Source: Mycolicibacterium hassiacum DSM 44199 (GTDB lineage: Bacteria; Actinomycetota; Actinomycetes; Mycobacteriales; Mycobacteriaceae). Taken from it: a DNA stretch of 64,000 nucleotides. Made by a program: the position numbers and the translations under genes. Below are positions 1-13,257 of this stretch, piece by piece (the stretch's first letter is position 1; every line of letters begins with the position of its first letter). The notes beneath the pieces are model-generated. The model made no database searches. It had not been told where the DNA came from and saw only the letters and a program-made list of their open reading frames with translations. Location: positions 3,472,001 to 3,536,000 of the forward strand of contig NZ_LR026975.1 of assembly GCF_900603025.1 (NCBI RefSeq), in the 5' to 3' direction.

Positions 1-1
1 C

Positions 2-316
2 GACATCGTGATCCGCGTGGCCGGCGGCCCGAAGCTGGCCGCCGCCACCAACCATCACGTGGTGGCCTTCCAGGCCGACCAGCTCGACCCGCAGTTGCGC
101 ACCGGTTGGAGCGTCACCGTGGTCGGGCACGCCGAACACATCACCGATATCAACGATTTGGTGGAGCTGTCCGGGCCGTTCCTCGCCCCATGGGTGGACG
201 GACGCCGCGACCACTTCATCCGGATCCGTACCGAGAAGGTGACCGGCAGGCGCTTCATCGAGCCGGGTCTGCCGCACTACCACGGACTGGTCGAGGAGAA
301 CAGCTCCACATCGTGA
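2..316 (+). CDS. Pyridoxamine 5'-phosphate oxidase-like flavin-binding protein, 5' end cut by window
   Basis: The reading frame is open from base 2, so the gene starts outside the window; the last 104 codons are seen. The fragment resembles the C-terminal half of PPOX-type split-barrel flavin-binding proteins: a stretch reading VVAFQADQLDP, then GWSVTVVGHAEHI, then a basic FIRIRTEKVTGRRF strand near the end. In that family such strands build the FMN barrel and dimer face. The substrate cannot be told from the fragment, and an F420-using relative is equally possible. It converges on the ppx gene, with a GC-rich hairpin in the 96-base gap. Confidence 0.7.
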   Translation, partial: DIVIRVAGGPKLAAATNHHVVAFQADQLDPQLRTGWSVTVVGHAEHITDINDLVELSGPFLAPWVDGRRDHFIRIRTEKVTGRRFIEPGLPHYHGLVEENSSTS

Positions 317-390
317 CCGGCCGCAGCGCCGCCCTGGGTTGCGCGAGGGGTCAGCCGCCGGTGGCGGTGCTGCGGCCACCCACGAAATTG

Positions 391-409
391 CGCCGCCCGG
401 CCGGCGGCG
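391..409. terminator. GC-rich hairpin between convergent genes
   Basis: CGCCGCC at 391-397 pairs with GGCGGCG at 403-409 across a 5-base loop. It lies between the stops of the PPOX-like gene (plus) and ppx (minus). No U-tract follows, so a terminator role rests on position and stem strength only. Confidence 0.3.
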
Positions 410-412
410 GTG

Positions 413-1354
413 TCAGAGGATCGACAGCGCGATGCCGTCGAGGATGTCGTGCTCGCTGACGACGAGTTCGTCGATGCCGGCCGTTCGGCCGAGCGCGTCG
501 GCGAGTTCCTCGACGATGAGCGCACCGCCACCGATCACGTCCACCCGACCCTCGTGCATCGGCCCCAGCGCCGCCCGGCGGGCGCGCGTCATCCCGATCA
601 GCTCCTCGCACACCGGCAGCAGGTCGCCGAACGGCACCCGCGACAGGTGGATCGCCTCCGAGTCGTAGGCCGGTAGCCGCTTGGCCAGCGCGGCCAGCGT
701 CGTCATGGTGCCGGCCACCCCCACCCAGGTGCGGGCCCGCTGCACCGGCACCGCGGCGAACGCCTCGGCCAGCGCATCGGCGATAACGCCACGCGCGGCG
801 GCGATTTCGGCCGGGGTCGGCGGATCGGAGTGCAGGCAGCGTTCGGTCAGCCGCACACAGCCGATGTCGACCGAGCGGCTCGCCTCGACCTCGCGGGTGC
901 CCAGCACCACCTCGGTGGACCCGCCGCCGAGATCCACCACGACGAACGGCCCCTCCCCGGGATCCAGTTCACCGACCGCGCCGCGGAACGACAGTTCGGC
1001 CTCCTCGGTGCCGGTGATCACCTCGGCGACCGCCCCCGCAACCACGGTGCCGAGCAGTTCGGCGGTCATCGCGAAGAACTCGTCGCGGTTGGACGCGTCG
1101 CGGGTCGCCGAGGTCGCGACCATTCGCACCCGGGCCACGCCGTGGTCCCGCATCAGCGCCGTGTAGTCGGTCAACGCGGCGCGGGTGCGGGCGATCGCCT
1201 CGGGGGCGAGCCGCCCGGTGGCGTCCACCCCCTGGCCCAGCCGCACGATGCGCATCTCGCGGTGCACGTCGGACAACCGGCCCCGGTCGTCGGCGTCGGC
1301 GATGAGCAGCCGGATCGAATTGGTGCCACAGTCAATCGCGCCGACCCGCGTCAT
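413..1354 (-). CDS. ppx2: Ppx/GppA-family exopolyphosphatase (Rv1026-like)
   Basis: Predicted 313-residue ASKHA-fold phosphatase that hydrolyses polyphosphate or pppGpp-type substrates in the cytosol. The N-terminal phosphate-binding motif GAIDCGTNSIRLL is at residues 5-17, the likely catalytic Glu lies in ITGTEEAE (about 113-120), and the second phosphate loop DLGGGSTE is at 141-148. The chosen ATG at 1354 shares the sequence ATGA with the stop of the upstream DUF501 gene, which points to translational coupling. An in-frame ATG at 1363 is the alternative. It ends the minus-strand run lpqU-eno-ftsB-DUF501-ppx, the order known for Rv1022-Rv1026. It is a short Ppx2-type protein without the extra C-terminal domains of long Ppx enzymes; which phosphate substrate it prefers cannot be read here. 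Confidence 0.9.
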   Translation of the reverse strand: MTRVGAIDCGTNSIRLLIADADDRGRLSDVHREMRIVRLGQGVDATGRLAPEAIARTRAALTDYTALMRDHGVARVRMVATSATRDASNRDEFFAMTAELLGTVVAGAVAEVITGTEEAELSFRGAVGELDPGEGPFVVVDLGGGSTEVVLGTREVEASRSVDIGCVRLTERCLHSDPPTPAEIAAARGVIADALAEAFAAVPVQRARTWVGVAGTMTTLAALAKRLPAYDSEAIHLSRVPFGDLLPVCEELIGMTRARRAALGPMHEGRVDVIGGGALIVEELADALGRTAGIDELVVSEHDILDGIALSIL

Positions 1355-1845
1355 CGTCTCCATACCCCTTTGTCCAGCACCCCGTCCAGCGACGGGTCGT
1401 CGACCAGCATGGCCAGCGCCTCGTCGCCGATCGGGTTCACCCCGGGCCCCTTGGCCAGCGAATGCGCGACCAGCACGTGCAGGCATTTCACCCGATCCGG
1501 CATACCCCCGCCGGAGAACGTGGTGCCCAGCGACTCGATCGCGTCGCGTTCGGCCAGATACGCCTCGTGCGCGCGGCGGTAGGCGGCGGCCAGCTCGGAA
1601 TCCTGTTGCAGCCGTTCGCTCATCTCCCGCATCACCCCCGCCGACTCCAACCGGCTCACCGCCGCGACCAGGGCCGGATGGGTCAGGTAGTACAGCGTGG
1701 GGAACGGCGTGCCGTCGGGCAGCCGCGGTGCGGTCTTGACCACACCGGGCTCCCCGTTGGGACACCGGTATGCGATCTCGAGTACACCCCGGGGCCGACG
1801 ACCGAGTTGGCGTTCGACCACTTCGAGGTCGGCCGGATCAACCAC
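1351..1845 (-). CDS. DUF501 family protein (Rv1025-like)
   Basis: 164-residue protein of the conserved actinobacterial DUF501 family, function unknown. Family hallmarks visible are RQLGRRPRGV near the N-terminus, the stretch AYRCPNGEPGVVKT, PTLYYLTHP, and a Cys-His pair in VKCLHVLVAHSLA. The start is placed at GTG 1845 because the frame upstream lies wholly inside the ftsB coding sequence and the conserved region begins just after it. This gives an 8-base overlap with the ftsB stop. The downstream end overlaps ppx by 4 bases. The tight packing implies one transcript with ftsB and ppx. Confidence 0.85.
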   Translation of the reverse strand: MVDPADLEVVERQLGRRPRGVLEIAYRCPNGEPGVVKTAPRLPDGTPFPTLYYLTHPALVAAVSRLESAGVMREMSERLQQDSELAAAYRRAHEAYLAERDAIESLGTTFSGGGMPDRVKCLHVLVAHSLAKGPGVNPIGDEALAMLVDDPSLDGVLDKGVWRR

Positions 1846-2503
1846 CGGGCGCGGGCGGGGGCGGCTCGGGTGGTGCACCGCTCGGTGAAACACTCTGCGG
1901 CCCTTGGGCGATGGTGTTCCACAGCGCGGTGTACCACGGCTGGTCGGGATCCAGGTTGGTCACCGGTTCGTCGACCTGCGTCCCCTCGGGCACCGCCCCC
2001 GGCGGCAACTGCACCTGATAGGGGATCTCGCCGGGCATCACGAACCCGAGCCGGCTGCGCGCCTGAGCGGCGATGTACTGCGGATCCTCGAGCTTGATCT
2101 TCTGCTGCTCGAGTTCGGCGATCTGGGCGCGCAATTGCTCCTCGGTGGCCTTCAACTGCTGCATCTCGGTGCGTTGAGCGAAGTAGGTGCGGACCGGTCC
2201 GGTGATGGTCAGCGTCAGCACGCAGACCACCGCCGCCAGGATCGCCGCCCGCCGCGCGGCCGAACCGAACCGCTGTTCGGATTGTTGTTCGGCCGCGGCG
2301 GCGATGGCCTTGCGGATCGAATCGGCGGCGTCGTTGGCCTCTTCCTGCGAAGCGGGACGCGGCTCGGTGCTGCGCGGCTCGCGGCGCGTCGGCGACGCAC
2401 CACGCGGCCGGTCGCGCCCGGCGCCGCTACCCGACTTGGTCGGCCCCGCGGGCCGGGAGGTCGGGGAGCGTCGTTTCGGGTCAGGCCGCTTCGCTTCGGG
2501 CAC
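1838..2503 (-). CDS. ftsB: Septum formation initiator FtsB/DivIC family protein (Rv1024-like)
   Basis: 221-residue bitopic divisome protein. It has a long basic, Pro/Ser-rich cytoplasmic N-terminus (residues 1-80), one membrane span at about 84-104, then a coiled coil at about 108-140, and a periplasmic tail ending in a Pro-rich segment. This is the mycobacterial FtsB layout; partners in the family are FtsQ and FtsL, upstream of septal peptidoglycan synthesis. It starts 3 bases after the eno stop and overlaps the DUF501 start, so it probably shares the eno transcript. The disordered N-terminus is much longer than in E. coli FtsB, as is usual in mycobacteria. Confidence 0.88.
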   Translation of the reverse strand: MPEAKRPDPKRRSPTSRPAGPTKSGSGAGRDRPRGASPTRREPRSTEPRPASQEEANDAADSIRKAIAAAAEQQSEQRFGSAARRAAILAAVVCVLTLTITGPVRTYFAQRTEMQQLKATEEQLRAQIAELEQQKIKLEDPQYIAAQARSRLGFVMPGEIPYQVQLPPGAVPEGTQVDEPVTNLDPDQPWYTALWNTIAQGPQSVSPSGAPPEPPPPAPGG

Positions 2504-2506
2504 CGG

Positions 2507-3841
<1,335 letters not shown>

Positions 3842-3869
3842 CTAGATGCTGCGCTTTGCGGCGGAGCGG

Positions 3870-4634
3870 TCAGTACGGGCGTCCGTTGGCGTAGGCGGTG
3901 GCCCGGTCGCGCACCATCCGGGCGTAGGTCAACGAGTTGTTGTAGGCCAGCAGCGCGTCCATCCAGCCCTTCGGGGTGGACAGGTCCTTGCCACGCCAGC
4001 ACAGATAGCCGGCCGCCGACAGGGCGGCGTCGTCGAAGTTGTCCGGGCTGATGACGCCGTCGTTGTTGGCGTCGACGCCGTAGAGCTTCCAGGTCTCGGG
4101 GATGAACTGCATCGGCCCCATCGCCCGGGCGTGGACCGGGTCACCGTCGAGCTCGTCGTCGTTGTCGATGATCTCCAGGTTGCCGTTGGTGCCGTCCAGC
4201 CGCACCCCGCGGATCGGCGGGTGGACGTCGCCGTTCACCGCGATCGTCGCGCCGTGGTAGGTGCCGTGATGACTTTCCACCTCCCCGATGCCGGCGAGCG
4301 TGGTCCAAGCGAGCTTGCAGTTGGGGTTGACCACCTGGGCGACCCGGGCGGCGTAAGCGTAGGCCTCCAGCGCCGCGGGCGGGATGCCGAGCTTCGGGGC
4401 ACGTTCGGCGGCCCAGTCGCGCAGCTGGTCGGCGGGCCGGCCGGGAACGTAAATGTCGATCTCCGGCACCGGGTCGCCGGGTGGCGGCGGCACCCCCTCC
4501 GGAATCGGTGTCCCCGGGTGCCACGAACAGCTGGACGCCAACAGGAGCGCCGCCGCCCCCAGTACGGCGAGTGCCCGCACCCAACGCACTGGCGACACCA
4601 GACTCCCTACACCCTGCTTACGGTCTGTCGTCAT
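3870..4634 (-). CDS. lpqU: Lipoprotein with lytic-transglycosylase fold, LpqU-like
   Basis: 254-residue exported protein. A signal with hydrophobic core (residues 18-33) ends in a weak lipobox ASSC, with Cys36 as putative lipidation site. A Pro-rich linker follows, then an SLT-type domain. The motif GIGEVESHHG at about 115-124 carries the likely catalytic Glu, and AMGPMQFIPETW and the Asn-rich LLAYNNS match soluble lytic transglycosylases of the MltB/SLT group. It probably cleaves peptidoglycan glycan strands. ATG 4634 was chosen because it places the signal peptide at the N-terminus. The gene is upstream of eno as Rv1022 is of Rv1023. Confidence 0.88.
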   Translation of the reverse strand: MTTDRKQGVGSLVSPVRWVRALAVLGAAALLLASSCSWHPGTPIPEGVPPPPGDPVPEIDIYVPGRPADQLRDWAAERAPKLGIPPAALEAYAYAARVAQVVNPNCKLAWTTLAGIGEVESHHGTYHGATIAVNGDVHPPIRGVRLDGTNGNLEIIDNDDELDGDPVHARAMGPMQFIPETWKLYGVDANNDGVISPDNFDDAALSAAGYLCWRGKDLSTPKGWMDALLAYNNSLTYARMVRDRATAYANGRPY

Positions 4635-4694
4635 CGTCCCATGTGTTCGCGTCCAGGCCCGAGCGCCAGCCGAGCGCGAACCACCTCTATTTGT

Positions 4695-4835
4695 CGCCGA
4701 GCTCGTCGGCACGGTTACCGTGCCTTGGTCAGTCGCAGATCCAAGGACGGAACCGGGTGTGAGTCCCGACACGACCGCCGCTACGGATATGCCACTGTCC
4801 ACCCATTATCCCGGCGCGGCCGACGACCGGCCTCA
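4695..4835 (+). promoter_or_regulatory. Candidate cobalamin riboswitch, with no B12 gene downstream
   Basis: The plus strand carries the conserved cobalamin-aptamer core order: a GG(T)TACC/GTGCC segment at about 4713-4724, a hairpin CCTTGG/CCAAGG, the GGAA joining strand at 4749-4752, a P5 stem CGGG/CCCG closing the loop TGTGAGT, then a P6-like CCGCCGCTACGG. A B12-box-like GCCGACGACCGGCC follows at about 4819-4832. The spacer between core and B12 box is short. Boundaries are approximate. The next plus-strand gene is the PE-PPE-like protein 700 bases downstream, and no cobalt transporter, cob gene or metE is seen. lpqU is on the opposite strand, so it cannot be the target. Confidence 0.55.
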
Positions 4836-5534
4836 CCTGTTCGCCGGCATCGGTGGTGTCGCTCACCGGCACGGCCACGCCCACCGCGTGCACAGGGGTG
4901 CGAGGTTCATCGCCGGCGACCGAGCACCGTCGGCGTCCCCCGGCACCCGAACCTCCGAACGACTCCTGTTCGCTGGAGCGCGAAGATCAGCCGCTGGTGG
5001 CACAGCGCCCGAACCGCGGGGGTGACCTGCCCAACGGAGCTGCATCAAGCGCGTTGCGTACGAAATACTTTTATTCGCTGGACAATTCGATGAGCAAACC
5101 CTGACCGCATGGCCCTGCCCCAAGTCCTGCCGACCTCGTGACACCCCGCGCCGACCACGCCCGGACACAGGGCAGCAAATTTGCCTGCAATCAGCAAACA
5201 CCGAAGGGCAAACCCGAAATTTTCCACCCGGATAACCCGCAGCCCACGGTTCGGGCAAACCACCTGTAGCACTCCCTTCCGGGTGCACAATGAATCCAAT
5301 TCATCTCCTGCGAAATTGAGTCCGAAATTGTCGATCTAGCCGTCTGATGGATTTGACTCGCTAAGTACAGTCAGCATCCTTTGCCACGTTGCCCGCGCAT
5401 TACCGGACAGCAAACCCAACTAATTGCATTTGCCACGACTGTTCGGTCTTTTTCGCGCTATTGCTCAGCACTTGTCGGTGGGTGGCCCTAGGGTTGGAAG
5501 CCAGCGAAAAACCGGGCCTTACAAGGGGGGAATC
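4836..5534. other. Long intergenic region after the riboswitch candidate
   Basis: About 700 bases between the riboswitch candidate and the PE-PPE-like gene. The first 200 bases are GC-rich. From about 5040 the sequence becomes clearly AT-richer than its surroundings. No reading frame here has a recognisable domain together with a good ribosome site; a GTG-started frame of about 80 codons from 4853 has no features I recognise. The last 100 bases probably hold the promoter of the gene at 5535. Confidence 0.4.
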
Positions 5535-7805
5535 ATGGCAAAGCATGGTCGCAAGAAGGTCTCCAAGACCGCGGTAGTGGGTTCGGCGCTCGCCACCGCA
5601 CTCGGGATCGGATTCGCACCGACACTCGCCAACGCCGCCGTCTACGCCGTCGGAGTGCCGGACTGGGTTCCGACCGACGGTTTCGGCGACGCGGTCAACA
5701 TCCTGCCGGCGGATCCGAACGCGGTCATCCGCGCGATCCAGAACGATCGCGCGAAAGCGGCGCCGATCGTCGGATGGGGAGTTCACGAGGGGTTCTCCGA
5801 ACAACAACTTCGACCGGCTTGGGTGACGTGGATCAATCCAAACCCCGGGCCGATTCAGGTCAACGGGCATCGGGACGGGCAGAGGCAGGAGTACCAGTGC
5901 ATTGTCTTCTGGTGTGGCTGGGTTGAAATCCCCCAGTACACCGGCACGGTCACCGGCATGAACTGGACTGTCGGTCAGTGGGTCTCACCCAGTTCGCCGG
6001 AAGACGTGGATCCGGGGGTGTACTTGTTGTACCTGGCGACCGGCGGCGACCCGGCCCTGGCGCTCGCGCCGCTGGTGAACTGGACGGCCTACCTTTCCGA
6101 TTCGCACTTCATCGGATATGGCGATGGCGCGATCGCGGTCGGCACCGGCTATCAGAACTTCATCGATCTCGCACGATCCGGCGAGCTGGAGCCCGGACCG
6201 GCGCTGACCGGTCCACGCAAGATCGTCATCACCGACCCGAACGATCCGGTCACCAAGGACGTGACCAAGGCGTTCGTGAAGATCGACGAAGTCGAGTACT
6301 TGGTGCTGCAGAATGCGCCCGGGCTGTGGTTCGCTGTCCAGCCGCTCAACCCGGACGACTTTCCGGAGGCTCCCGATCTCCCGAAACTCGAGATCACTCC
6401 TGCCGGCGTCATCGACGTCACGTTCCTGACCGTGCATCTGCTCCGTAATCCGGGTCGCCCCAACGGGGGTCTGTATGCGCGGTTCGCGCCCGCCTATCAG
6501 GAGCTCAACGGCGTGAACCCGGTGACGCCGGAGCGCCAGGACGTGCTGCCCCCGGAACTCGAAGGTGTCAGCCTCAACCTCGCCGATCTTCAGCTGGACG
6601 GACTCGATAGCGGCAGCCTCGAAGGTCTCGCCGCGCTTGCCGAGGCACTTAACGGCAAGCCGGCCGTGGTGACCCTGCTCAAGACCGACACCACCTGGCA
6701 GTACGACATCCTCTCGGACGCAGCCGTGACGCCCAACCCGATCGCATGGGCGAACTCCGCGGCAGCCGCGCTACTGCCGTTGACGTTGGGCGCGTCACTG
6801 CTGACCGACCCGTCGAGCCTGGGGGTCACGACCTACACCGCACCGGACGGCACGGTCTACATCACCGTCACGCAGGATCAGCTGCCATTGCTGGCGGCAC
6901 CGCGGTTGATCGCCGGATTGCTCGGCGCGGCGACCGCAGAGGAAATCAACACCCCGGTCGCCGACGCGCTGGAGCCGGTGCTCAGACTGCTGGTGAACAC
7001 CAGCTACACCGATGTGGTGCGCAACGAGGACGGCACCTGGACCCGCACGCTGAACCAGATGCACGAGCCCACGCTGTTCGGCACCCGACCGCTGACTCGT
7101 AGCCAGGCGGCTCTGCTGGCCGGCGACATCATCGCCGAACTCGGCCGCGGCATCGGTGACGAATACACCGACGTGGCAAACCGGATCGTCACGCGCACCG
7201 TGAATTTCCTGCGGGACAGCGGTATCGACGTGCCCGCCGATCTCATCGCCGCTGCCGAGCGGCTGGCCGTAGAGCCCGGCAAAGCCATCAAGACGGTCAG
7301 TCGCCAGCTCGGCGACGGCACCAGCAAGGTGCTCGGCGTCCTGGATGCCAATCTGCCGGACGGGCCGCCCGCACCCACACAAGAACAGTTGGCCGACGGC
7401 CAACGTGTGGTCGGCACCGCGCTCAAGCCGGTGAAGGATCAAGCGGACGCGGCCACCGCGCAGGTCAACGGCGCCATCGAGAGCTTCACCGAAAGCGAGC
7501 CTGGACAGGCGTTGACGAAGACCGGCACCAGGCTGCAGAACCGACTGAACAAGCGGGTCACCAAGACACAGAACAGCATCGACAAAGCCCTCGATCGCAC
7601 CAACAAGGTGGTCACCAAGCTCGGGAGCGGCGATGTCAAGGGCGCCGTCAAGCAGGCCGGCGACAACGCCAAGTACCGGGTCGACCGCCTGAAGAAGGAC
7701 ATCAACAACGGGATCAATAAGATCACCGGGACGAAGAAGCAATCGGATTCCGGCAGTGGCGGCGGTTCCGGCAGCGGGGGCTCGAGCGACGGCGGAACCG
7801 GCTAG
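5535..7805 (+). CDS. Secreted PE-PPE-domain-like protein
   Basis: 756-residue exported protein. The start ATG 5535 follows AAGGGGGG by four bases and gives a typical signal peptide: basic MAKHGRKKVSK, hydrophobic core, then an ANA|AV cleavage site near residue 34. The middle contains stretches like those in mycobacterial PE-PPE domains, for example TPVADALEPVLRLLVNTSYTDVV followed by DGTWTRT. The classical GxSxS nucleophile elbow of the hydrolase group is not apparent, so enzymatic activity is doubtful. The C-terminal third is a Lys/Asp-rich, coiled-coil-like region ending in a Gly/Ser tail. No N-terminal PE or PPE motif is present. It converges on mazG. Confidence 0.65.
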   Translation: MAKHGRKKVSKTAVVGSALATALGIGFAPTLANAAVYAVGVPDWVPTDGFGDAVNILPADPNAVIRAIQNDRAKAAPIVGWGVHEGFSEQQLRPAWVTWINPNPGPIQVNGHRDGQRQEYQCIVFWCGWVEIPQYTGTVTGMNWTVGQWVSPSSPEDVDPGVYLLYLATGGDPALALAPLVNWTAYLSDSHFIGYGDGAIAVGTGYQNFIDLARSGELEPGPALTGPRKIVITDPNDPVTKDVTKAFVKIDEVEYLVLQNAPGLWFAVQPLNPDDFPEAPDLPKLEITPAGVIDVTFLTVHLLRNPGRPNGGLYARFAPAYQELNGVNPVTPERQDVLPPELEGVSLNLADLQLDGLDSGSLEGLAALAEALNGKPAVVTLLKTDTTWQYDILSDAAVTPNPIAWANSAAAALLPLTLGASLLTDPSSLGVTTYTAPDGTVYITVTQDQLPLLAAPRLIAGLLGAATAEEINTPVADALEPVLRLLVNTSYTDVVRNEDGTWTRTLNQMHEPTLFGTRPLTRSQAALLAGDIIAELGRGIGDEYTDVANRIVTRTVNFLRDSGIDVPADLIAAAERLAVEPGKAIKTVSRQLGDGTSKVLGVLDANLPDGPPAPTQEQLADGQRVVGTALKPVKDQADAATAQVNGAIESFTESEPGQALTKTGTRLQNRLNKRVTKTQNSIDKALDRTNKVVTKLGSGDVKGAVKQAGDNAKYRVDRLKKDINNGINKITGTKKQSDSGSGGGSGSGGSSDGGTG

Positions 7806-7821
7806 ACGTCCGGGCAGCACG

Positions 7822-7852
7822 CTGTGCCCCTCCCACACCGGGAGGGGCACAG
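7822..7852. terminator. Strong bidirectional hairpin between PE-PPE-like gene and mazG
   Basis: A perfect 13-bp stem: CTGTGCCCCTCCC at 7822-7834 pairs with GGGAGGGGCACAG at 7840-7852 over a 5-base loop. It lies 17 bases after one stop codon and 10 bases from the other, between convergent genes. It lacks a T-run, as many mycobacterial terminators do. Confidence 0.65.
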
Positions 7853-7861
7853 TTCACGTGC

Positions 7862-8889
7862 TCAGGATGAATCGCCGGAAGCTGCGGAATCGCAGGGTTT
7901 CTCGGATTCCGCCACCGTCGTTGTCACGTCAACCGACCAGTGCGCCCGCCACTCGTCGGCACCGATGTCCTCCAGCGGCGCCACGTCGAGTTCCTCGGCG
8001 AGCTCACCGCCACGACGCGCGGCCGCGAGCGCGTCCTCGGCGCGGCGCACCGCGTCCATGAACTCCAGCACCTCGGTGCGCACCGTGTGCTCAAGATCCT
8101 CGTACCCGTCGACAACCAGCCGGCGAATCGACTCCGGAACCAGATCCGCTGGGACACCGGCCTGTTCGGCGCGGTAGAGCACCTTCGACAGCAGCGCCAG
8201 CGCCGGCAGTGCGGTCGGCACGTCGTCCATCGCCGACGGGCGGCCGCGGCCGGATTCGCGCGCCCTGGCGGCCTTCTCGTGGGCCTTGCGCTCCTCCCAC
8301 TGGGCGAGCTGTTCCTCCAGTGACACCGATTCACCCGACAGCACCGCCGGCGCCCGGTTGGCGAGTTTGCGCACCAGCGCATCGGCGACGTCGTCGATAC
8401 CGAACGGATGCTCCGGCGCGTCCTCGGCGATGCGGGCGTGAAAAAGCACCTGCAGCAACACATCTCCGAGCTCTTCGCACAGCTCCTCGGCGTCGCCGCG
8501 GTGCACCGCGTCAAACAGTTCGTAGGTCTCCTCAAGCAGGTAGCGGCGCAACGAATCGTGGGTCTGCTCGCTCTCCCACGGCCCCGCGGTGCGCAGCCTG
8601 TCCATCATCGCGACCGCGTCGAGCAGCCGTTCGCCGGGCAGCGGGTCGGGCGCGGCGATCAGCTCCTCCCCTGCGGCCAGCCGAGCCTGTACCGCCGGGT
8701 GTTGACGATCCGACGACAACAGCACCGGTGCCGGGTCGTCGGCCGAGTCCGCCAGCCAGGGCCGCGCGGACGGCAACGACCACGGCACCTTCACCGGGAT
8801 CTCCTCGGTGTACTGCACGTCGCCGGTGAGCAGTTCGACGGCCTCCACCGGCACCAGGGCGGGACGGCGCGGGTCGACCAGGACGACGG

Positions 8890-8893
<4 letters not shown>
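7862..8893 (-). CDS. mazG: Nucleoside triphosphate pyrophosphohydrolase MazG
   Basis: 343-residue MazG, hydrolysing (d)NTPs to NMP and pyrophosphate; in mycobacteria it is linked to removal of oxidised or aberrant nucleotides. The MazG helical core is at residues about 95-200, with metal-binding motifs EETYE at 121-125 and EELGDVLLQ at 140-148. A C-terminal half-repeat is seen at about 225-290. The N-terminal 85 residues are variable, as in Rv1021. ATG 8893 overlaps the mfd stop (ATGA), so it is the second gene of an mfd-mazG operon. Confidence 0.93.
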
Positions 8894-12555
<3,662 letters not shown>

Positions 12556-12645
12556 GATTCGTCCATCCTAAGCACCTCGGTGCTCGCCTCGAGTCTCGTG
12601 GGCACGGGATCCAACTACCCGCCGACGTCGGCGTCCCCTCTATTT

Positions 12646-12710
12646 GCAACGGAATAGCATTCCCGGTCGTTGCAGCGCGGAAAACGCAGCCCGGAATGCT
12701 ATTCCGTTGC
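12646..12710. repeat. 65-base inverted-repeat hairpin sharing its arm with the 49.6-50.7 kb element
   Basis: GCAACGGAATAGCATTCC at 12646-12663 is repeated exactly in inverse at 12693-12710, with a 29-base loop. The arm itself contains the small palindrome GGAAT-AGC-ATTCC. The same 18-mer, followed again by GGTCGT in one arm, forms the termini of the DUF559 unit at 49611-50656. The stop codon of the DUF1990 gene lies inside the right arm. It could be a miniature or solo derivative of that unit, and may also act as a transcription terminator for DUF1990. Confidence 0.75.
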
Positions 12711-13244
12711 GGGGGCGGGGTGGGGGCGCAGCGCGGCGAGATAGCGCTCGGTGATCCGGTCCTGCACCATCGCGGCGACCGGCGCGCCGAGCCGGCTCCA
12801 CCAGGTCGCCGGCCGGGAGAAGGCGACGATCTCGACGGCGACGGTGCCGTCGGGATCGTGGCGGACACCGAAGTACTCCTCGCCGGCCTCGGGGTGCCCG
12901 CGCAGCGTGCCGTAGGCGAAGCCGCGGCGGTCCGGCTCGTCGACGGTGTAGACGACCCGCGCCACCGCCTTGAGCGGGCCGAGCCGCACCACCACCGACG
13001 AGCCCGGTTCGGCGACCGCCGCCTCGGCGGTGACCGCCAGACCGGCCCCGCGCTGCACCTCCCAGCGCATCACCTGCTCGGCGGCCCGTTCGAAGACGTC
13101 CCGCCCGGTGCCGATCACCGCGGTGCGGCGGACGTGACGGTATCCCGCCGGGAGCTGCTCCGCCGCGGATGCCCCGACCTCCGGGTAGTTCAGCGGACGT
13201 CGGCGCAGCCGTTCCCACCTCGCGGCGGCCCTGCTCTTCGTCAC
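12699..13244 (-). CDS. DUF1990 family protein
   Basis: 181-residue protein of the DUF1990 family, of unknown function. Family features visible are the N-terminal basic RWERLRRRPLNYPEVG, the central VVRLGPLKAVARVVYTVDEPDRRGFAYGTLRGHPEAGEE-type region, and a C-terminal FSRPATWWSRLGAP motif. The start is GTG 13244 with no clear ribosome site, 13 bases after the TetR gene stop, so it is probably co-transcribed with that regulator. The last four codons and the stop are supplied by the right arm of the 12646-12710 inverted repeat, so the original C-terminus may have been replaced. Confidence 0.75.
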   Translation of the reverse strand: MTKSRAAARWERLRRRPLNYPEVGASAAEQLPAGYRHVRRTAVIGTGRDVFERAAEQVMRWEVQRGAGLAVTAEAAVAEPGSSVVVRLGPLKAVARVVYTVDEPDRRGFAYGTLRGHPEAGEEYFGVRHDPDGTVAVEIVAFSRPATWWSRLGAPVAAMVQDRITERYLAALRPHPAPATE

Positions 13245-13257
13245 TTCGCCTATTCGC

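Noticed and set aside
4853..5104. Small gene controlled by the cobalamin riboswitch candidate (cbtB-like or decayed cobalt gene)
   Set aside because: The frame shows no membrane segment, no His-rich metal motif of CbtB and no ribosome site; composition looks non-coding.
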